A stretch of DNA of 64,000 bases from Phyllobacteriaceae bacterium (GCA_002708825.1 PAPF01000009.1:146650-210649), one strand, 5' to 3'; positions 27,419 to 37,999 are shown, numbered from the stretch's first letter. A program made the numbers and translations. The notes: a model not told the origin generated them from the letters alone.

Positions 27419-28990
27419 TTGAGCGCAGTGTCAGCAGACAGAAATGGACGTCTTCTCGACGTCGAGGGACTGACGAAGGTCTTCGGCACCCTGGTCGCCA
27501 ATGACCATGTCGACCTGTCCATCGCGCCGGGCGAAATCCATGCGCTTCTCGGCGAGAACGGCGCCGGCAAGTCCACGTTCGTGAAAATGCTGTTCGGCTC
27601 GCTGGAGCCGAACGAGGGCGTGATCCGCTGGAAGGGTGTGCCGCAGGCCATCACCTCGCCGAACATGGCGCGCCAATTGGGCATTGGCATGGTCTTCCAG
27701 CATTTCTCGCTGTTCGAGGCCCTTTCGGCCGCCGAGAACATCGCGCTTGCGCTGGACCGCTCGACGCCGCTCGCACAGATCGCCGACAGTGCCCGCAAGC
27801 TTTCTGTCGAGTATGGCCTGCCGCTGGACCCGCATGCGCTGGTCGGTGACCTGTCCGTCGGCGAACGGCAGCGCATCGAGATCATCCGCTGCCTGCTTCA
27901 GAAACCGGAACTGATCATCCTCGACGAGCCGACCTCGGTTCTGACGCCGCAGGAAGCCGACAAGCTGTTCGAGACGCTGGAGCGCCTGCGCGAGGAGGGC
28001 AAGTCGATCCTCTACATCTCGCACCGCCTGGAAGAGGTGAAACGGCTGTGCGACCGCGCAACCGTCTTGCGGCATGGCAAGGTCGTGGAGCATTGCAATC
28101 CGCGCGAGGAGACCGCCGCATCGCTGGCGCGCATGATGGTGGGCGAGGAAATCCAGACCGTCTCGCGGCCAGCGCCTGCGGGCGACGAGGGCGAGGCCCT
28201 TCTGGAGATCAACAGCCTATCGCGCCCTGCGGCGACACCCTTCTCGGTTCCGCTGCGCGACATCACACTGACGGTGCGCGCAGGGCACGTGATCGGCATT
28301 GCAGGCGTCGCCGGAAACGGACAGGGCGAGTTCTTCGAGGCGGTGTCGGGCGAGGTCCGCCAGGACGAACCGGCATCGGTGCGCATTCGCGGGACAGACG
28401 CCGGATATCTCGACATTTCCGCCCGGCGCAGGCTCGGCGCGGGTTTCGTGCCGGAGGAACGCCTCGGGCATGGCGCGGCACCGGGATTGCCGCTGTCGCA
28501 GAACCTGCTGCTGTCGCGCCACGCGACGGACCGCGAGACCTATCTCGGTGCGCTGGGCACGGTGAATTCGACGGCCCTGGCCGATGGCGCGCGCCGGATC
28601 TCCAAGGCGATGGACGTGCGCAAGAGCGGTGACGATCCCGAAGCCTCAGCGCTTTCCGGCGGCAATCTCCAGAAATTCATCATCGGCCGCGAGATGGACC
28701 GCCAGCCCTCGGTCATGGTCGTCAACCAGCCGACATGGGGCGTGGATGCCGGTGCAGCGGCACGCATCCGCCAGGCGTTGATCGAACTGGCGCGCAACGG
28801 CTCGGCGGTGCTTGTCATCAGCCAGGACCTCGACGAACTCTTCGAAATGTCCGACGCGATTGCCGTGATGCACAATGGCCGCCTGTCCGATCCCCTCCCG
28901 ATCGGCGAGGCGACATTCGAAAACATCGGACTGCTCATGGGCGGCGCCGAACCCGGCCACAAGGCCACGCCGCACGCAGAGGGGGCATGA
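27419..28990 (+). CDS. BMP-type ABC importer, duplicated ATPase subunit
   Basis: A 523-residue protein with two tandem ABC domains, as in RbsA/NupA-like proteins. Domain 1 is complete: Walker A GENGAGKS (45-52), signature LSVGERQR, Walker [10 protein letters not shown]. Domain 2 is degenerate in Walker A ([11 protein letters not shown]) but keeps LSGGNLQK and [10 protein letters not shown]. The start is TTG at 27419 after a G-run; an in-frame GTG at 27428 is also possible. Its stop overlaps the first permease ATG. With the two permeases and the BMP protein it forms a full importer, probably for nucleosides. Confidence 0.92.
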   Translation: MSAVSADRNGRLLDVEGLTKVFGTLVANDHVDLSIAPGEIHALLGENGAGKSTFVKMLFGSLEPNEGVIRWKGVPQAITSPNMARQLGIGMVFQHFSLFEALSAAENIALALDRSTPLAQIADSARKLSVEYGLPLDPHALVGDLSVGERQRIEIIRCLLQKPELIILDEPTSVLTPQEADKLFETLERLREEGKSILYISHRLEEVKRLCDRATVLRHGKVVEHCNPREETAASLARMMVGEEIQTVSRPAPAGDEGEALLEINSLSRPAATPFSVPLRDITLTVRAGHVIGIAGVAGNGQGEFFEAVSGEVRQDEPASVRIRGTDAGYLDISARRRLGAGFVPEERLGHGAAPGLPLSQNLLLSRHATDRETYLGALGTVNSTALADGARRISKAMDVRKSGDDPEASALSGGNLQKFIIGREMDRQPSVMVVNQPTWGVDAGAAARIRQALIELARNGSAVLVISQDLDELFEMSDAIAVMHNGRLSDPLPIGEATFENIGLLMGGAEPGHKATPHAEGA

Positions 28991-30075
28991 TGCGGATCGA
29001 ACTCGTCAAGCGGCCGGGCCATTCGGTCCTGTTCAGCGCCCTGTCACCCTTCGTGGCGCTGGGGCTGACCATCATCGCCGGTGCGATCATGTTCGCCCTT
29101 CTGGGCAAGAACCCGGCGGTCGGGCTTTATTCCTATTTCATCGAGCCATTGACCGAAACCTGGTCGCTGCACGAACTGGCGATCAAGGCCGCGCCGCTGA
29201 TCCTCATCGCAACCGGCCTGTGCGTCTGCTACCTGTCGAACAACTGGAACATCGGGGCGGAGGGCCAGTTCATCACCGGCGCCATGCTCGGATCGCTCAT
29301 CCCGGTGATCTTTCCAGGCTTCACGGGTCCGCTCGTGCTGCCGATGATGATCGTCATGGCCATGGTCGGCGGGGCCGCCTATGCGGGCATACCGGCGCTG
29401 CTGAAAGTGCGCTTCGGCACCAATGAAATCCTGACCAGCCTCATGCTGGTCTATGTCGCCCAGCTTTTCAACGACTGGCTGGTGCGCGGGCCATGGCGCA
29501 ATCCGGAAGGGTTCAGCTTTCCGGGCACGATCTCCTTTCATGCCGATGCGCTGTTGCCTGAAATCCTGCCGGCCTCCGGGCGAGCCAATCTCGGCATCGT
29601 GCTGGCCATCGTCGCGGCGGTTCTGGTCTGGTTCCTCCTGTCGCGCACGCTGAAGGGCTTCGAGGTGAAGGTTCTCGGCCAGAGCCCGCGCGCGGGACGG
29701 TTCGCGGGCTTTTCGCCGAAGCGGATGACGCTGTTCGCCTTTGTTGTCTCGGGAGCGCTCGCCGGCATTGCCGGCATCACGGAAGTCGCCGGCGCGGTGC
29801 AGAGCCTCAACGAGAAGCTCTCGGTCGGCTACGGTTTCACCGCCATCATCGTGGCGTTTCTCGGCCGCCTCAATCCGCTCGGTGTCATCGTGGCGGGTTT
29901 CGTGCTGGCGCTGACCTATCTGGGCGGTGAGGCGGCGCAGATATCGCTGCAGATCTCCGACAAGACCGCGCGCGTCTTCCAGGGCATGCTGCTGTTCTTC
30001 GTGCTGGCGAGCGACACGCTCATTCATTACCGCGTGCGCATCGTGCGCGGTGCAGGGGAGGCAAGCCGTGCTTGA
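28987..30075 (+). CDS. BMP-type ABC importer permease 1
   Basis: A 362-residue inner-membrane protein with eight to ten hydrophobic segments, of the branched-chain/ribose-type permease family. Recognisable blocks are [36 protein letters not shown] and [17 protein letters not shown], typical of the NupB/YufP branch. Start ATGATG at 28987 overlaps the ATPase stop. It overlaps the next permease by 8 bases. Confidence 0.92.
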   Translation: MMRIELVKRPGHSVLFSALSPFVALGLTIIAGAIMFALLGKNPAVGLYSYFIEPLTETWSLHELAIKAAPLILIATGLCVCYLSNNWNIGAEGQFITGAMLGSLIPVIFPGFTGPLVLPMMIVMAMVGGAAYAGIPALLKVRFGTNEILTSLMLVYVAQLFNDWLVRGPWRNPEGFSFPGTISFHADALLPEILPASGRANLGIVLAIVAAVLVWFLLSRTLKGFEVKVLGQSPRAGRFAGFSPKRMTLFAFVVSGALAGIAGITEVAGAVQSLNEKLSVGYGFTAIIVAFLGRLNPLGVIVAGFVLALTYLGGEAAQISLQISDKTARVFQGMLLFFVLASDTLIHYRVRIVRGAGEASRA

Positions 30076-31036
30076 GGCCATCCTTCTGACCGTCGCGACA
30101 GCCGCGACACCGCTCCTGCTGGCGGCCATCGGCGAACTGGTGGTGGAACGTTCCGGCGTCCTGAACCTCGGCGTGGAAGGCATGATGCTGATCGGCGCCG
30201 TGACCGGATTCGGCGTGGCTCTCAGCACGGGCTCGCCCTGGCTCGGCGCCATCGCCGCCGTCATCGCCGGCGCGGCCTTCTCGCTGCTGTTCGGCTTCCT
30301 GACACTGACCCTCGTCACCAACCAGGTGGCGACCGGCCTGGCGCTGACCCTGCTCGGCATCGGCCTTTCCGGGCAGCTTGGCGAAGCCTTCGTCGGCACG
30401 CCCGGCGTGCGCATGGAGGCCATCGTCATTCCGGGCCTGACCGGGCTTCCTGTCGTCGGGCGCCTGCTGTTCGGCCAGGACCCGCTGTTCTATGTTTCCA
30501 TCGCGCTGACCGCCGCAACGGCCTGGTTCCTGTTCCGCACGCGTGCGGGCCTCACGCTGCGCGCGGTGGGAGACAGCCACGGCTCGGCACACGCGCTGGG
30601 CATCAAGGTGATCCTCATCCGTTATCTTGCCGTGATGTTCGGCGGCGCCTGCGCCGGCCTTGCCGGCGCCTACCTGTCACTCGCCTACACCCCGCAATGG
30701 GTGGAAAACATGACGGCCGGACGGGGATGGATCGCGCTGGCCCTGGTCGTGTTCGCGTCGTGGCGTCCATGGCGCGTGCTGGCAGGTGCCTACCTGTTCG
30801 GCGCAATCACAATCCTCCAGCTGCACATCCAGGCAATCAGCCTGAACGAACTCGGCTTCCTGCCGGCGCCGTTGTTCTGGCTGGCGGAAATGGTGAAATC
30901 GGTGCCGTCGCAGTTCCTTTCTGCCTTGCCCTATCTGGCAACGGTGGTGGTGCTTGTGCTTATCTCAAGGAACCGGCGGCTCACGATGATGAACACACCG
31001 GCCTCGCTGGGGCGGCCGTTTGTGCCAGACCGCTAA
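30068..31036 (+). CDS. BMP-type ABC importer permease 2
   Basis: A 322-residue membrane protein of the NupC/YufQ branch with the blocks [38 protein letters not shown] and [18 protein letters not shown]. The start is a GTG inside the end of permease 1, with AGGGGAGG 6-8 bases upstream. It pairs with permease 1 to form the membrane channel. Confidence 0.92.
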   Translation: MLEAILLTVATAATPLLLAAIGELVVERSGVLNLGVEGMMLIGAVTGFGVALSTGSPWLGAIAAVIAGAAFSLLFGFLTLTLVTNQVATGLALTLLGIGLSGQLGEAFVGTPGVRMEAIVIPGLTGLPVVGRLLFGQDPLFYVSIALTAATAWFLFRTRAGLTLRAVGDSHGSAHALGIKVILIRYLAVMFGGACAGLAGAYLSLAYTPQWVENMTAGRGWIALALVVFASWRPWRVLAGAYLFGAITILQLHIQAISLNELGFLPAPLFWLAEMVKSVPSQFLSALPYLATVVVLVLISRNRRLTMMNTPASLGRPFVPDR

Positions 31037-31090
31037 ATATGACAAGAACCGGGAAAGCCCCTCGACAAACACACTCAAGAGGTTGAACAC

Positions 31091-32170
31091 ATGAAAAAAC
31101 TGATCCTCTCCCTTGCTGCGGCGACCGCGATGACGCTTGCAGCCTCCAGTGGCGCGATGGCGCAGATGGACAAGGTGAAGGCGTGCTTCATCTATGTCGG
31201 TCCCATCGGCGATTTCGGCTGGTCCTACCAGCATCACCAGGGCCTGCTCGCCGTCGAGGAAGCGCTCGGCGACAAGGTGGAAACCGCCTATCTGGAAAGC
31301 GTGCCGGAAGGTGCCGATGCCGAGCGCGCCATCGAGCGCTTCGCCCGGTCCGGCTGCAACATCATCTTCACGACATCCTTCGGCTACATGGACGCCACCA
31401 ACAAGGTCGCCGCCAAGTTCCCGGACATCAAGTTCGAGCATGCTACCGGCTACAAGCGTGAACATCCCAACGTTGCCACCTACAATGCCCGCTTCTATGA
31501 GGGCCGCTACGTGCAGGGCGTGATCGCTGCCACGATGTCCGAGGCGGGCACGGCAGGCTACATCGCTTCCTTCCCGATCCCGGAAGTGGTGATGGGCATC
31601 AATGCCTTCATGCTCGGCGCGCAGTCGGTCAACCCGGATTTCAAGGTCAAGGTGGTCTGGGCGAACACCTGGTTCGACCCCGGCAAGGAAGCCGACGCCG
31701 CCAAGGCGCTGATCGACCAGGGTGCCGACATCATCACCCAGCACACCGATTCCACCGCGCCGATGCAGGTGGCGTCCGAGCGTGGCATCAAGGCCTTCGG
31801 CCAGGCTTCCGACATGATCAAGTTCGGGCCTGAAACCCAGCTCACCTCCATCGTCGACAACTGGGCGCCCTACTACATCAAGCGGGTCAAGGCCGTGCTT
31901 GACGGCACCTGGGAACAGGTCGACGTCTGGGCCGGCATGCCGGAAGGCGAAGTCCTGATGGCGCCCTACACCAACATGCCGGACGACCTGAAGGCCAAGG
32001 CCGAGGAAATCGAAGGCAAGATCAAGGACGGCACGTTCCATCCCTTCACCGGTCCGGTGAAGAAGCAGGACGGTTCCGACTGGCTGGCCGAGGGCGAAGT
32101 GGCCGATGACGGCACGCTGCTCGGCATGAACTTCTACGTCCAGGGCGTGGACGACAAGCTGCCGCAGTAA
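31091..32170 (+). CDS. BMP-family substrate-binding protein
   Basis: A 359-residue periplasmic protein with a signal peptide ending near AMA (about residue 24). There is no lipobox Cys at the cleavage site, so it is probably soluble rather than a lipoprotein. BMP/Med-family blocks are CFIYVGPIGDFGWSYQHHQG, FTTSFGYMDATNKVAAKFP, ARFYEGRYVQGVIA and QHTDSTAPMQVA. Relatives bind purine nucleosides or related compounds, so a nucleoside-like ligand is inferred. It closes the four-gene importer operon and is followed by a strong terminator. Confidence 0.92.
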   Translation: MKKLILSLAAATAMTLAASSGAMAQMDKVKACFIYVGPIGDFGWSYQHHQGLLAVEEALGDKVETAYLESVPEGADAERAIERFARSGCNIIFTTSFGYMDATNKVAAKFPDIKFEHATGYKREHPNVATYNARFYEGRYVQGVIAATMSEAGTAGYIASFPIPEVVMGINAFMLGAQSVNPDFKVKVVWANTWFDPGKEADAAKALIDQGADIITQHTDSTAPMQVASERGIKAFGQASDMIKFGPETQLTSIVDNWAPYYIKRVKAVLDGTWEQVDVWAGMPEGEVLMAPYTNMPDDLKAKAEEIEGKIKDGTFHPFTGPVKKQDGSDWLAEGEVADDGTLLGMNFYVQGVDDKLPQ

Positions 32171-32196
32171 GGCTGGCAGAACTTCTTGAACCGGAC

Positions 32197-32224
32197 AACG
32201 CGGGGCCGAGAGGTCCCGCGTTTT
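32197..32224 (+). terminator. Intrinsic terminator of the BMP importer operon
   Basis: AACGCGGGGCC, a GAGA tetraloop, GGTCCCGCGTT, then TT: an 11-bp stem (one G-T wobble) running into TTTT. It lies 27 bases after the binding-protein stop. The last T is the first base of the opposing acyltransferase stop codon, so the two genes are packed against this element. Confidence 0.88.
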
Positions 32225-33339
32225 CAGTTCCGGCGAAGCGCGGCCCCGAAATCCGGCAAACGGTCGGCAAGCCGCACGATGCCATGAAGAAGTGTTGAGA
32301 CGGCGCGCCGGCCGGGTGTCTCGACATGGCGCCAGACAGCCCATGCGAGCGCGGTGACGATCAGGAGGGCGGCAACCGGTGCCAGGGCATGACCGGCATG
32401 GGGCGCCAATGCATTGATCAGCACGTAGCCTATGTTCTGGTGCAGCAGGTATAGCGGATAGGTGAGCCCGCCAAGCATCATGACGAGCGGTGCCGCCGGG
32501 ATCAGGCCGCGCATGGCGATGGAGGTCCAGAAGAGGGTATGCAACGCCAGTCCGCCTGCGAGCAATTGCCCGTCGGACAGCGCCTTTCCGTAGTGGGCAA
32601 GCATCCATCCCTGCATGCCCTTCATGTGGGCGAGCGCCATCAGGAACGCTGCCGCACAGAGCAGTACGGCCTCGATGTTGCGCCCCCGGGACACGACATG
32701 ATGCGCCAGGACGCCGCCGGCAAAGAACGGTGCATATTCCGTGATCAGCACCATGCGCAGGACGCCGCTGCCAAGCCAGTACTCGTTGATCATCGAAACG
32801 GCGAGCCAGAGCGCGATCACTGTCAGCCGTGCGTTTGAGAAAACGCCGGTGAGGATCGCCACCGAGACCCAGAAATAGAAGACCAGTTCAAGCACGATCG
32901 TCCAGTAGACGCCGTCCATGAAGGGCTGGCCGAATGCCGGGGCCACCATCGCGAAATTGGCCACGTATTGCACTGCGCTTGCGGGCAAACGCGGATCGCC
33001 GGCGACGGTCAGCACAAGGAAGGTGATCGACATGCAGGCGACGAAACCGGGGTAGAGCCGGGAGAACCGCGCGATCGCGAAACCGGTAAAGCTGCGTCCA
33101 TCGGCAGACCAGGCGATGACGTAGCCTGAAATCAGGAAGAACAGGTTGAGTCCGAGATAGCCGAAGATCGCCACCGCCTCGGCAGCAGGATAGGCGGTGT
33201 CCAGGAGGGGGGCATCGCCTTGCGCGCCCCGGAACAGGTAGTGGAAGGCCACGACCGCCAGCGCCGAAGCAAGCCGCAACAGGTCGAGCGAACCCATGCG
33301 CTCCGCGCGGGCCAGCCGCGTGCCGTCTTGAATGGCCAT
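32224..33339 (-). CDS. Acyltransferase family 3 membrane protein
   Basis: A 371-residue multi-pass protein with about ten hydrophobic segments. The acyltransferase-3 pattern is visible: MGSLDLLRLASALAVVAFHYLF at the N-terminus with the family His, then FGYLGLNLFFLISGYVIAWS, an Arg-containing ARFSRLYPGF, and a C-terminal LTYPLYLLHQNIG. Such proteins O-acetylate or succinylate surface polysaccharides or lipids. No polysaccharide genes are adjacent, so the acceptor is unknown. Confidence 0.87.
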   Translation of the reverse strand: MAIQDGTRLARAERMGSLDLLRLASALAVVAFHYLFRGAQGDAPLLDTAYPAAEAVAIFGYLGLNLFFLISGYVIAWSADGRSFTGFAIARFSRLYPGFVACMSITFLVLTVAGDPRLPASAVQYVANFAMVAPAFGQPFMDGVYWTIVLELVFYFWVSVAILTGVFSNARLTVIALWLAVSMINEYWLGSGVLRMVLITEYAPFFAGGVLAHHVVSRGRNIEAVLLCAAAFLMALAHMKGMQGWMLAHYGKALSDGQLLAGGLALHTLFWTSIAMRGLIPAAPLVMMLGGLTYPLYLLHQNIGYVLINALAPHAGHALAPVAALLIVTALAWAVWRHVETPGRRAVSTLLHGIVRLADRLPDFGAALRRN

Positions 33340-33431
33340 TCGTCAACGCCTCCATCAGAGACGCGACCCTAGCGTCAAGGATTTGTTAACGAAACCAGAG
33401 CCTGCGGACAGGGTGAACCGGCAGGGTTAAT

Positions 33432-34745
33432 TCAGACGGCCGTGCCTTGAAGATCGTAGGCATCCGCCGCCTCGATCTTGACGGTCACGATGTCGCCGAC
33501 ACGCAGCGGCCGGCGCGACTGCACATGCACCACGCCGTCGATCTCCGGCGCATCGTATTTCGTACGCCCCGTTCCCGATGTGCCGTCCGCCTTGTCGATG
33601 ATGACGGGCAGACGCTTGCCGACGCGCTGCTTCAGAAGCCTGGCCGAAACACGCTGCTGGCGTTCCATGAAGCGTTTCCACCGGGCGTCCTTGATCTCGT
33701 CGGGCACGTCCTCAAGGCCGAGGTCGTTCGAGCGCGCTCCCTTGACCGGCTCATACTTGAAGCAGCCGGCGCGGTCGATCTTTGCTTCGTCAAGCCAGTC
33801 GAGAAGCATCTCGAAATCCTCCTCCGTCTCTCCCGGGAAACCGGCGATGAAGGTGGAACGGACCGCAAGGTCAGGACAGATCTCGCGCCAGCGGCGGATG
33901 CGCTCCAGCGTCTTTTCCTGGTGCGCCGGGCGGCGCATGTTCTTCAGCACGGCCGGGCTGGCGTGCTGGAAGGGAATGTCGAGGTAGGGCAGGATCTTGC
34001 CTTCCGCCATCAGCGGAATGACTTCGTCAACATGGGGATAGGGGTAGACATAGTGCATGCGCACCCAGACCCCCATCTCGCCCAGTTCCCGCGCAAGATC
34101 GAGGAAACGCGTGCGCACCTGCCGGTCCTGCCAGGGGCTTTTGGCATATTTCAGGTCCAGGCCATAGGCACTGGTATCCTGGCTGATGACGAGGATTTCC
34201 TTCACGCCGGCCTTGACCAGCTTTTCGGCCTCGCGCAGCACGTCCCCGACAGGCCGCGAAACGAGATCGCCGCGCAGCGCCGGGATGATGCAGAAGGAAC
34301 AGCGGTTCGAGCAGCCCTCCGAAATCTTGAGATAGGCATAGTGGCGCGGCGTCAGTTTCACGCCCTGTTCCGGCACCAGGTCCAGAAACGGATCGTGGAC
34401 CGGCGGGGCGGCCTCGTGAACCGCCGCCATCACGCTTTCATAGGCTTGCGGGCCGGTAATGGCGAGCACGCCGGGATGGCGTTCGCGGATGACATCCGGT
34501 TCCGCTCCGAGACAGCCGGTCACGATCACCTTGCCGTTCTCGTTCAGCGCCTGGCCGATGGCACCAAGGGATTCGTCGCGGGCGGAATCAAGGAAGCCGC
34601 AGGTATTGACGACGACAAGATCGGCACCGTCATGCTTGCGGGCGATCTCGTAGCCTTCGGCGCGCAGGCGCGTGATGATGCGCTCGGAATCGACCAGCGC
34701 CTTGGGGCAGCCGAGGGAAACGAAACTGACACGCGGTGCGGACAT
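33432..34745 (-). CDS. rimO: Ribosomal protein S12 methylthiotransferase RimO
   Basis: A 437-residue radical-SAM methylthiotransferase that modifies the S12 aspartate. The N-terminal MTTase domain has three cluster cysteines ([34 protein letters not shown]). The radical-SAM motif is [14 protein letters not shown], and a C-terminal TRAM domain with [19 protein letters not shown] ends the protein. The residue pattern [10 protein letters not shown] is RimO-type rather than MiaB-type. Confidence 0.95.
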   Translation of the reverse strand: MSAPRVSFVSLGCPKALVDSERIITRLRAEGYEIARKHDGADLVVVNTCGFLDSARDESLGAIGQALNENGKVIVTGCLGAEPDVIRERHPGVLAITGPQAYESVMAAVHEAAPPVHDPFLDLVPEQGVKLTPRHYAYLKISEGCSNRCSFCIIPALRGDLVSRPVGDVLREAEKLVKAGVKEILVISQDTSAYGLDLKYAKSPWQDRQVRTRFLDLARELGEMGVWVRMHYVYPYPHVDEVIPLMAEGKILPYLDIPFQHASPAVLKNMRRPAHQEKTLERIRRWREICPDLAVRSTFIAGFPGETEEDFEMLLDWLDEAKIDRAGCFKYEPVKGARSNDLGLEDVPDEIKDARWKRFMERQQRVSARLLKQRVGKRLPVIIDKADGTSGTGRTKYDAPEIDGVVHVQSRRPLRVGDIVTVKIEAADAYDLQGTAV

Positions 34746-34866
34746 GGTTGCTCTTTCCGTGCTTCAGGGGGCAGGCGGCGGGCACGCGAAGGCATGCATC
34801 GGGCCGCGATCGGTGAGGCGCATAGACCGGATCGGTGTCGAGAGCAAGGCAGACCGGCCGCGCAGG

Positions 34867-35667
34867 TCAGCCAAAAGCAATGGCGACGCTGCCGAACGGC
34901 CCGAAATCGGCCATGAAGCGGCTCCCCGGCGGGGCTTCGACCGGACGGATGAAGGATCCGGACAGGACGATGTCGCCGGCTGACAAACCATGCCCATAAC
35001 CGGCCAGCCGATGCACCAGCCATACAATGCCGGTGACCGGATCGTCGAGGACGCCGGCGCCCAGGCCCGTTTCTTCCACGATGCCATCACGCTTGAGAAT
35101 GCATCCGGTCCAGCGCAGGTCGAAGGCGCCGGGGGCATGGCGTTCATGGCCAAGCACGATGCCCGCATTGGCCGCATTGTCGGACACCGTATCGGTGATG
35201 ATCCGGGCCTGGCCGGTTTGCGGATCGGCACGCAGGATGCGCGTGTCGAGGATTTCGAGCGCCGGCGCTACGGCTTGCGTGGCGGCCAGCACATCGTCCC
35301 GCGTCACGCTCGTACCCCGGAGGTCCCGGTTCATGATGAAGGCGATTTCAGCCTCGATGCGCGGCTGGATGAACCGGCCCTCGGGCACGGTTGCGCCCGT
35401 GTCGAACAGCATGTCGTCCAGCAGGACCCCGGAATCCGGCGTGGTGATGTTCAGCGCCTGCTGCATGGCGCGCGAGGTCAGACCGATCTTCCAGCCGATC
35501 GCGCGCCGGCCTTCCGCCACCTTGCGCGCCACCAGCGCGGCCTGAACCGCATAGGCATCGTCCAGCGTCATGCCCGGATGGGCCAGGCTCAGCAATCCGC
35601 ATTGGACGCCGGACCGTTCGGCGTCGAACAGCCTCCTTGCAGCGTCCTGGATCTCGCCGGGCGTCAT
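34867..35667 (-). CDS. hpaH: 2-oxo-hept-4-ene-1,7-dioate hydratase
   Basis: A 266-residue hydratase of the MhpD/HpaH group. Visible blocks are GWKIGLTSRAMQQALNI, DDMLFDTGATVPEG and the metal-binding PRIEAEIAFIM, then APALEILDTRI and LVHRLAGYGHGLSAGD. It adds water to the 2-oxo-heptenedioate made by HpaG. Its ATG (CAT at 35665) overlaps the hpaG stop by 4 bases, so it is translationally coupled. It is the last recognisable hpa gene; no HpaI aldolase follows before rimO. Confidence 0.9.
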   Translation of the reverse strand: MTPGEIQDAARRLFDAERSGVQCGLLSLAHPGMTLDDAYAVQAALVARKVAEGRRAIGWKIGLTSRAMQQALNITTPDSGVLLDDMLFDTGATVPEGRFIQPRIEAEIAFIMNRDLRGTSVTRDDVLAATQAVAPALEILDTRILRADPQTGQARIITDTVSDNAANAGIVLGHERHAPGAFDLRWTGCILKRDGIVEETGLGAGVLDDPVTGIVWLVHRLAGYGHGLSAGDIVLSGSFIRPVEAPPGSRFMADFGPFGSVAIAFG

Positions 35668-36518
35668 TCGTCCACCACGCCGTTGCGCAACAGGCCGATG
35701 CCGTCGGCCTCGACCTCGACGACGTCGCCGGGCTTGAGATAGCGCGGCGGATCGAACCGGGCGCCGGCCCCCGTCGGCGTTCCGGTCACGATGATGTCGC
35801 CGGGAACAAGCGTGGTGAATGTCGAGATATAGGCGATCTGGCGGGCCACGGGAAACAGCATGCGCCCGGTCCGGTCCTCCTGGCGCGTCTCGCCGTTGAC
35901 GCGTGTCCGCAGGCCGACATCGGTGATCTGCGACGCGTCCGTGAAGGGCACGAGCCAGGGACCCATGGCGCCGGAACCGTCCCAGTTCTTGCCCTGTGTC
36001 ACGTTGAATTTCGCATGGCGCACCCAGTCGCGCAGCGTCCCCTCGTTGCACAGCGTGAGCGCGGCGATGTGGTCCAGCGCCTGCGTTTCGGCAATGCGCC
36101 GGCCACCCTTGCCGATGACGATGGCGATCTCGCCCTCGTAATCAAGCTGATGCGTTTCCGGCGGCCGGGTCAGGGGCGTTTCATGACCGACAAAGGAGCG
36201 CGCGAAGCGGATGAACAGGCTCATGTTGGGCGGTGCATCCTGCCCGTCCTTGTACTCGGCGTTCCTGTCAGGGAAGTTGACGCCCACGCAGATGATCTTC
36301 TCGGGATCCGGAACCGGGATTTCCCATCGGAAGGACCCATCGGGATGCGTTGTGGCCCGGCCTTTCGCGGCCTTGGCGACGGCGTCAAGCGCGCCGGCCT
36401 CGATGACGTTCCGGAGCGTGCGGTATTGCGGGAACTCCGGCGAAAGGGCGATCAGTCCGTCCTCGGCAACCACGCCCCAGAAGGCCTGTCCGCCCGATGA
36501 GAAACTTGCCAGTCTCAT
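35664..36518 (-). CDS. hpaG: Fumarylacetoacetate hydrolase family protein (HpaG-type decarboxylase/isomerase)
   Basis: A 284-residue FAH-fold enzyme. The core has CVGVNFPDRNAEYKDG, HQLDYEGEIAIVIGKGG with the metal-binding Glu residues, KNWDGSGAMGPWLVP and TGTPTGAGARFDPP. In this operon it should decarboxylate 5-oxo-pent-3-ene-1,2,5-tricarboxylate and/or isomerise the product, the step between HpaF and HpaH. E. coli HpaG is a fused duplicate of about 430 residues; this is a single-unit version. The start overlaps the decarboxylase stop. Confidence 0.85.
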   Translation of the reverse strand: MRLASFSSGGQAFWGVVAEDGLIALSPEFPQYRTLRNVIEAGALDAVAKAAKGRATTHPDGSFRWEIPVPDPEKIICVGVNFPDRNAEYKDGQDAPPNMSLFIRFARSFVGHETPLTRPPETHQLDYEGEIAIVIGKGGRRIAETQALDHIAALTLCNEGTLRDWVRHAKFNVTQGKNWDGSGAMGPWLVPFTDASQITDVGLRTRVNGETRQEDRTGRMLFPVARQIAYISTFTTLVPGDIIVTGTPTGAGARFDPPRYLKPGDVVEVEADGIGLLRNGVVDE

Positions 36519-37912
36519 GCGCCCTCCGCCAGTTCGATCAGGACGTCTCCGGCCATCGCCACGTCGGCTTCTTTCGCGTCGAACTGCCCGGCCTGGAAGC
36601 GGATGGCGATGGCGCCGTCCACGCGTGTCTGGGTGATGTAGATGCGCCCGTCGTCATTGATCCGGTTGACGAATGCAAGCTGGGCCGCGTCGTCGCGCCC
36701 GGCAAGGCGGAAGGTGAAAAGCGACAGCACCGGCTCGGTGACGATCTCGAAGCCCGGCGTCACGCGCAGGCGTTCGGCCAGGGCTTCAGACCAGGCGACA
36801 TGGTTGCGGATGCGCTGGCGCAAACCTTCAAGGCCGTAGCCGCGCATCAGGAACCAGAGCTTCAATGCGCGGAAACGGCGGCCGAGCGGCACCGACCATT
36901 CAGAATAGTTGATGAGACCGTCGTGACCGTGGGTTTTCAGGAATTCCGGCTGGATGGCGAGCGTCTTCACCAGGCTCGCCGGATCGGCGATGAAATGGGC
37001 CGAGCAGTCGAATTGCGCGCCGAGCCACTTGTGCGGGTTGAAGACGATGGAATCGGCGCCCTCGACACCGGTCCACAGTGTCCTGAACTCCGGGCAGATC
37101 ATGGCCGAACCGGCCCATGCCGCATCGACATGGGTATAGAGGCCATGCTCTTTCGCGACCTTGATCACTGCCGCCAGGTCATCGCAGGCGCCCACGCTGG
37201 TGCCGCCCGTGCAGGCAATCAGGCCGGCTGGCACAAAGCCCGCGTCGCGGTCGGCGCGAATGGCAGCTTCCAGCGCGGCCGGGTCGAGGCCACGCCGCTC
37301 TCCTTTGACGGGAACGCGAACGAGGTTGTCCTGGCCGATGCCGGCAATCCAGATGGCGCGGTCGATGGACGTATGCACCTCGGCGCTGGCATAGACGCGC
37401 AGGCGTGGCTGGCCCGACAGGCCCTGTTGGTTCCCGGCCCAGGAGAGGGCGCGTTCGCGCATGGTCAGAACGGCGGCCAGCGTCGCGGACGATGCGCTGT
37501 CCTGGATGACGCCCGTGAAGCGGTCCGGCAGACCGATGGCCTGGCGCAGCCAGTCCATCATCCGGGTTTCCATCTCGGTCGCCGCCGGGCTTGTCTGCCA
37601 CAGCATGCATTGCGCGGCCATGGCGGTGACGAGATATTCGGCCACGACCGATATGTCCGCGGCGTTGGCCGGGAAATAGGCGAAGAAGCGCGGATGCTGC
37701 CAGTGGGTCATGCCGGGCAGCACGAACCGCTCGAAATCGGCCATGATCGCGTCCATGGCTTCGGCGGCCTCGGGCGGTGCGGCGGGCAATTGCGCGGCAA
37801 TGTCACCCGGCGCCGTCTGTGCCCGCACCGGGCGCTCGCGCAGGCCTTCCCGGTAATCCACGCCCCAGTCAGCGGCCTTGCGCGACCATTTGCGGAAATC
37901 TTCGGGTGTCAT
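36515..37912 (-). CDS. Group II PLP-dependent amino acid decarboxylase (aromatic L-amino acid type)
   Basis: A 465-residue decarboxylase of the DOPA/tryptophan decarboxylase family. Recognisable features are the N-terminal HWQHPRFFAYFPANAADISV (positions 70-89), His180 in SAEVHTSIDRA, Asp263 in THVDAAWAG, and the PLP lysine Lys295 in FNPHKWLGAQFDCSA. It would turn L-DOPA, tyrosine or a similar amino acid into the amine. Its stop overlaps the hpaG start by 4 bases, so it belongs to the homoprotocatechuate operon. It is not part of the textbook hpa set. Substrate is inferred, not shown; some relatives act as aldehyde synthases. Confidence 0.85.
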   Translation of the reverse strand: MTPEDFRKWSRKAADWGVDYREGLRERPVRAQTAPGDIAAQLPAAPPEAAEAMDAIMADFERFVLPGMTHWQHPRFFAYFPANAADISVVAEYLVTAMAAQCMLWQTSPAATEMETRMMDWLRQAIGLPDRFTGVIQDSASSATLAAVLTMRERALSWAGNQQGLSGQPRLRVYASAEVHTSIDRAIWIAGIGQDNLVRVPVKGERRGLDPAALEAAIRADRDAGFVPAGLIACTGGTSVGACDDLAAVIKVAKEHGLYTHVDAAWAGSAMICPEFRTLWTGVEGADSIVFNPHKWLGAQFDCSAHFIADPASLVKTLAIQPEFLKTHGHDGLINYSEWSVPLGRRFRALKLWFLMRGYGLEGLRQRIRNHVAWSEALAERLRVTPGFEIVTEPVLSLFTFRLAGRDDAAQLAFVNRINDDGRIYITQTRVDGAIAIRFQAGQFDAKEADVAMAGDVLIELAEGA

Positions 37913-37999
37913 GGCATTGACCCTCTTTGCGGACGGGATTTTGCGGAATGGAGTGTGGCCTGTGTGCGCGTCTGCAGCGTCGGATGCAAGCGCCAGCCG

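Noticed and set aside
34867-36518. hpaG and hpaH as a tandem duplication
   Set aside because: Their motifs differ: HpaG is of the fumarylacetoacetate-hydrolase type and HpaH has the hydratase pattern (GWKIGLTS, PRIEAEIAFIM). They are related folds with separate pathway roles.
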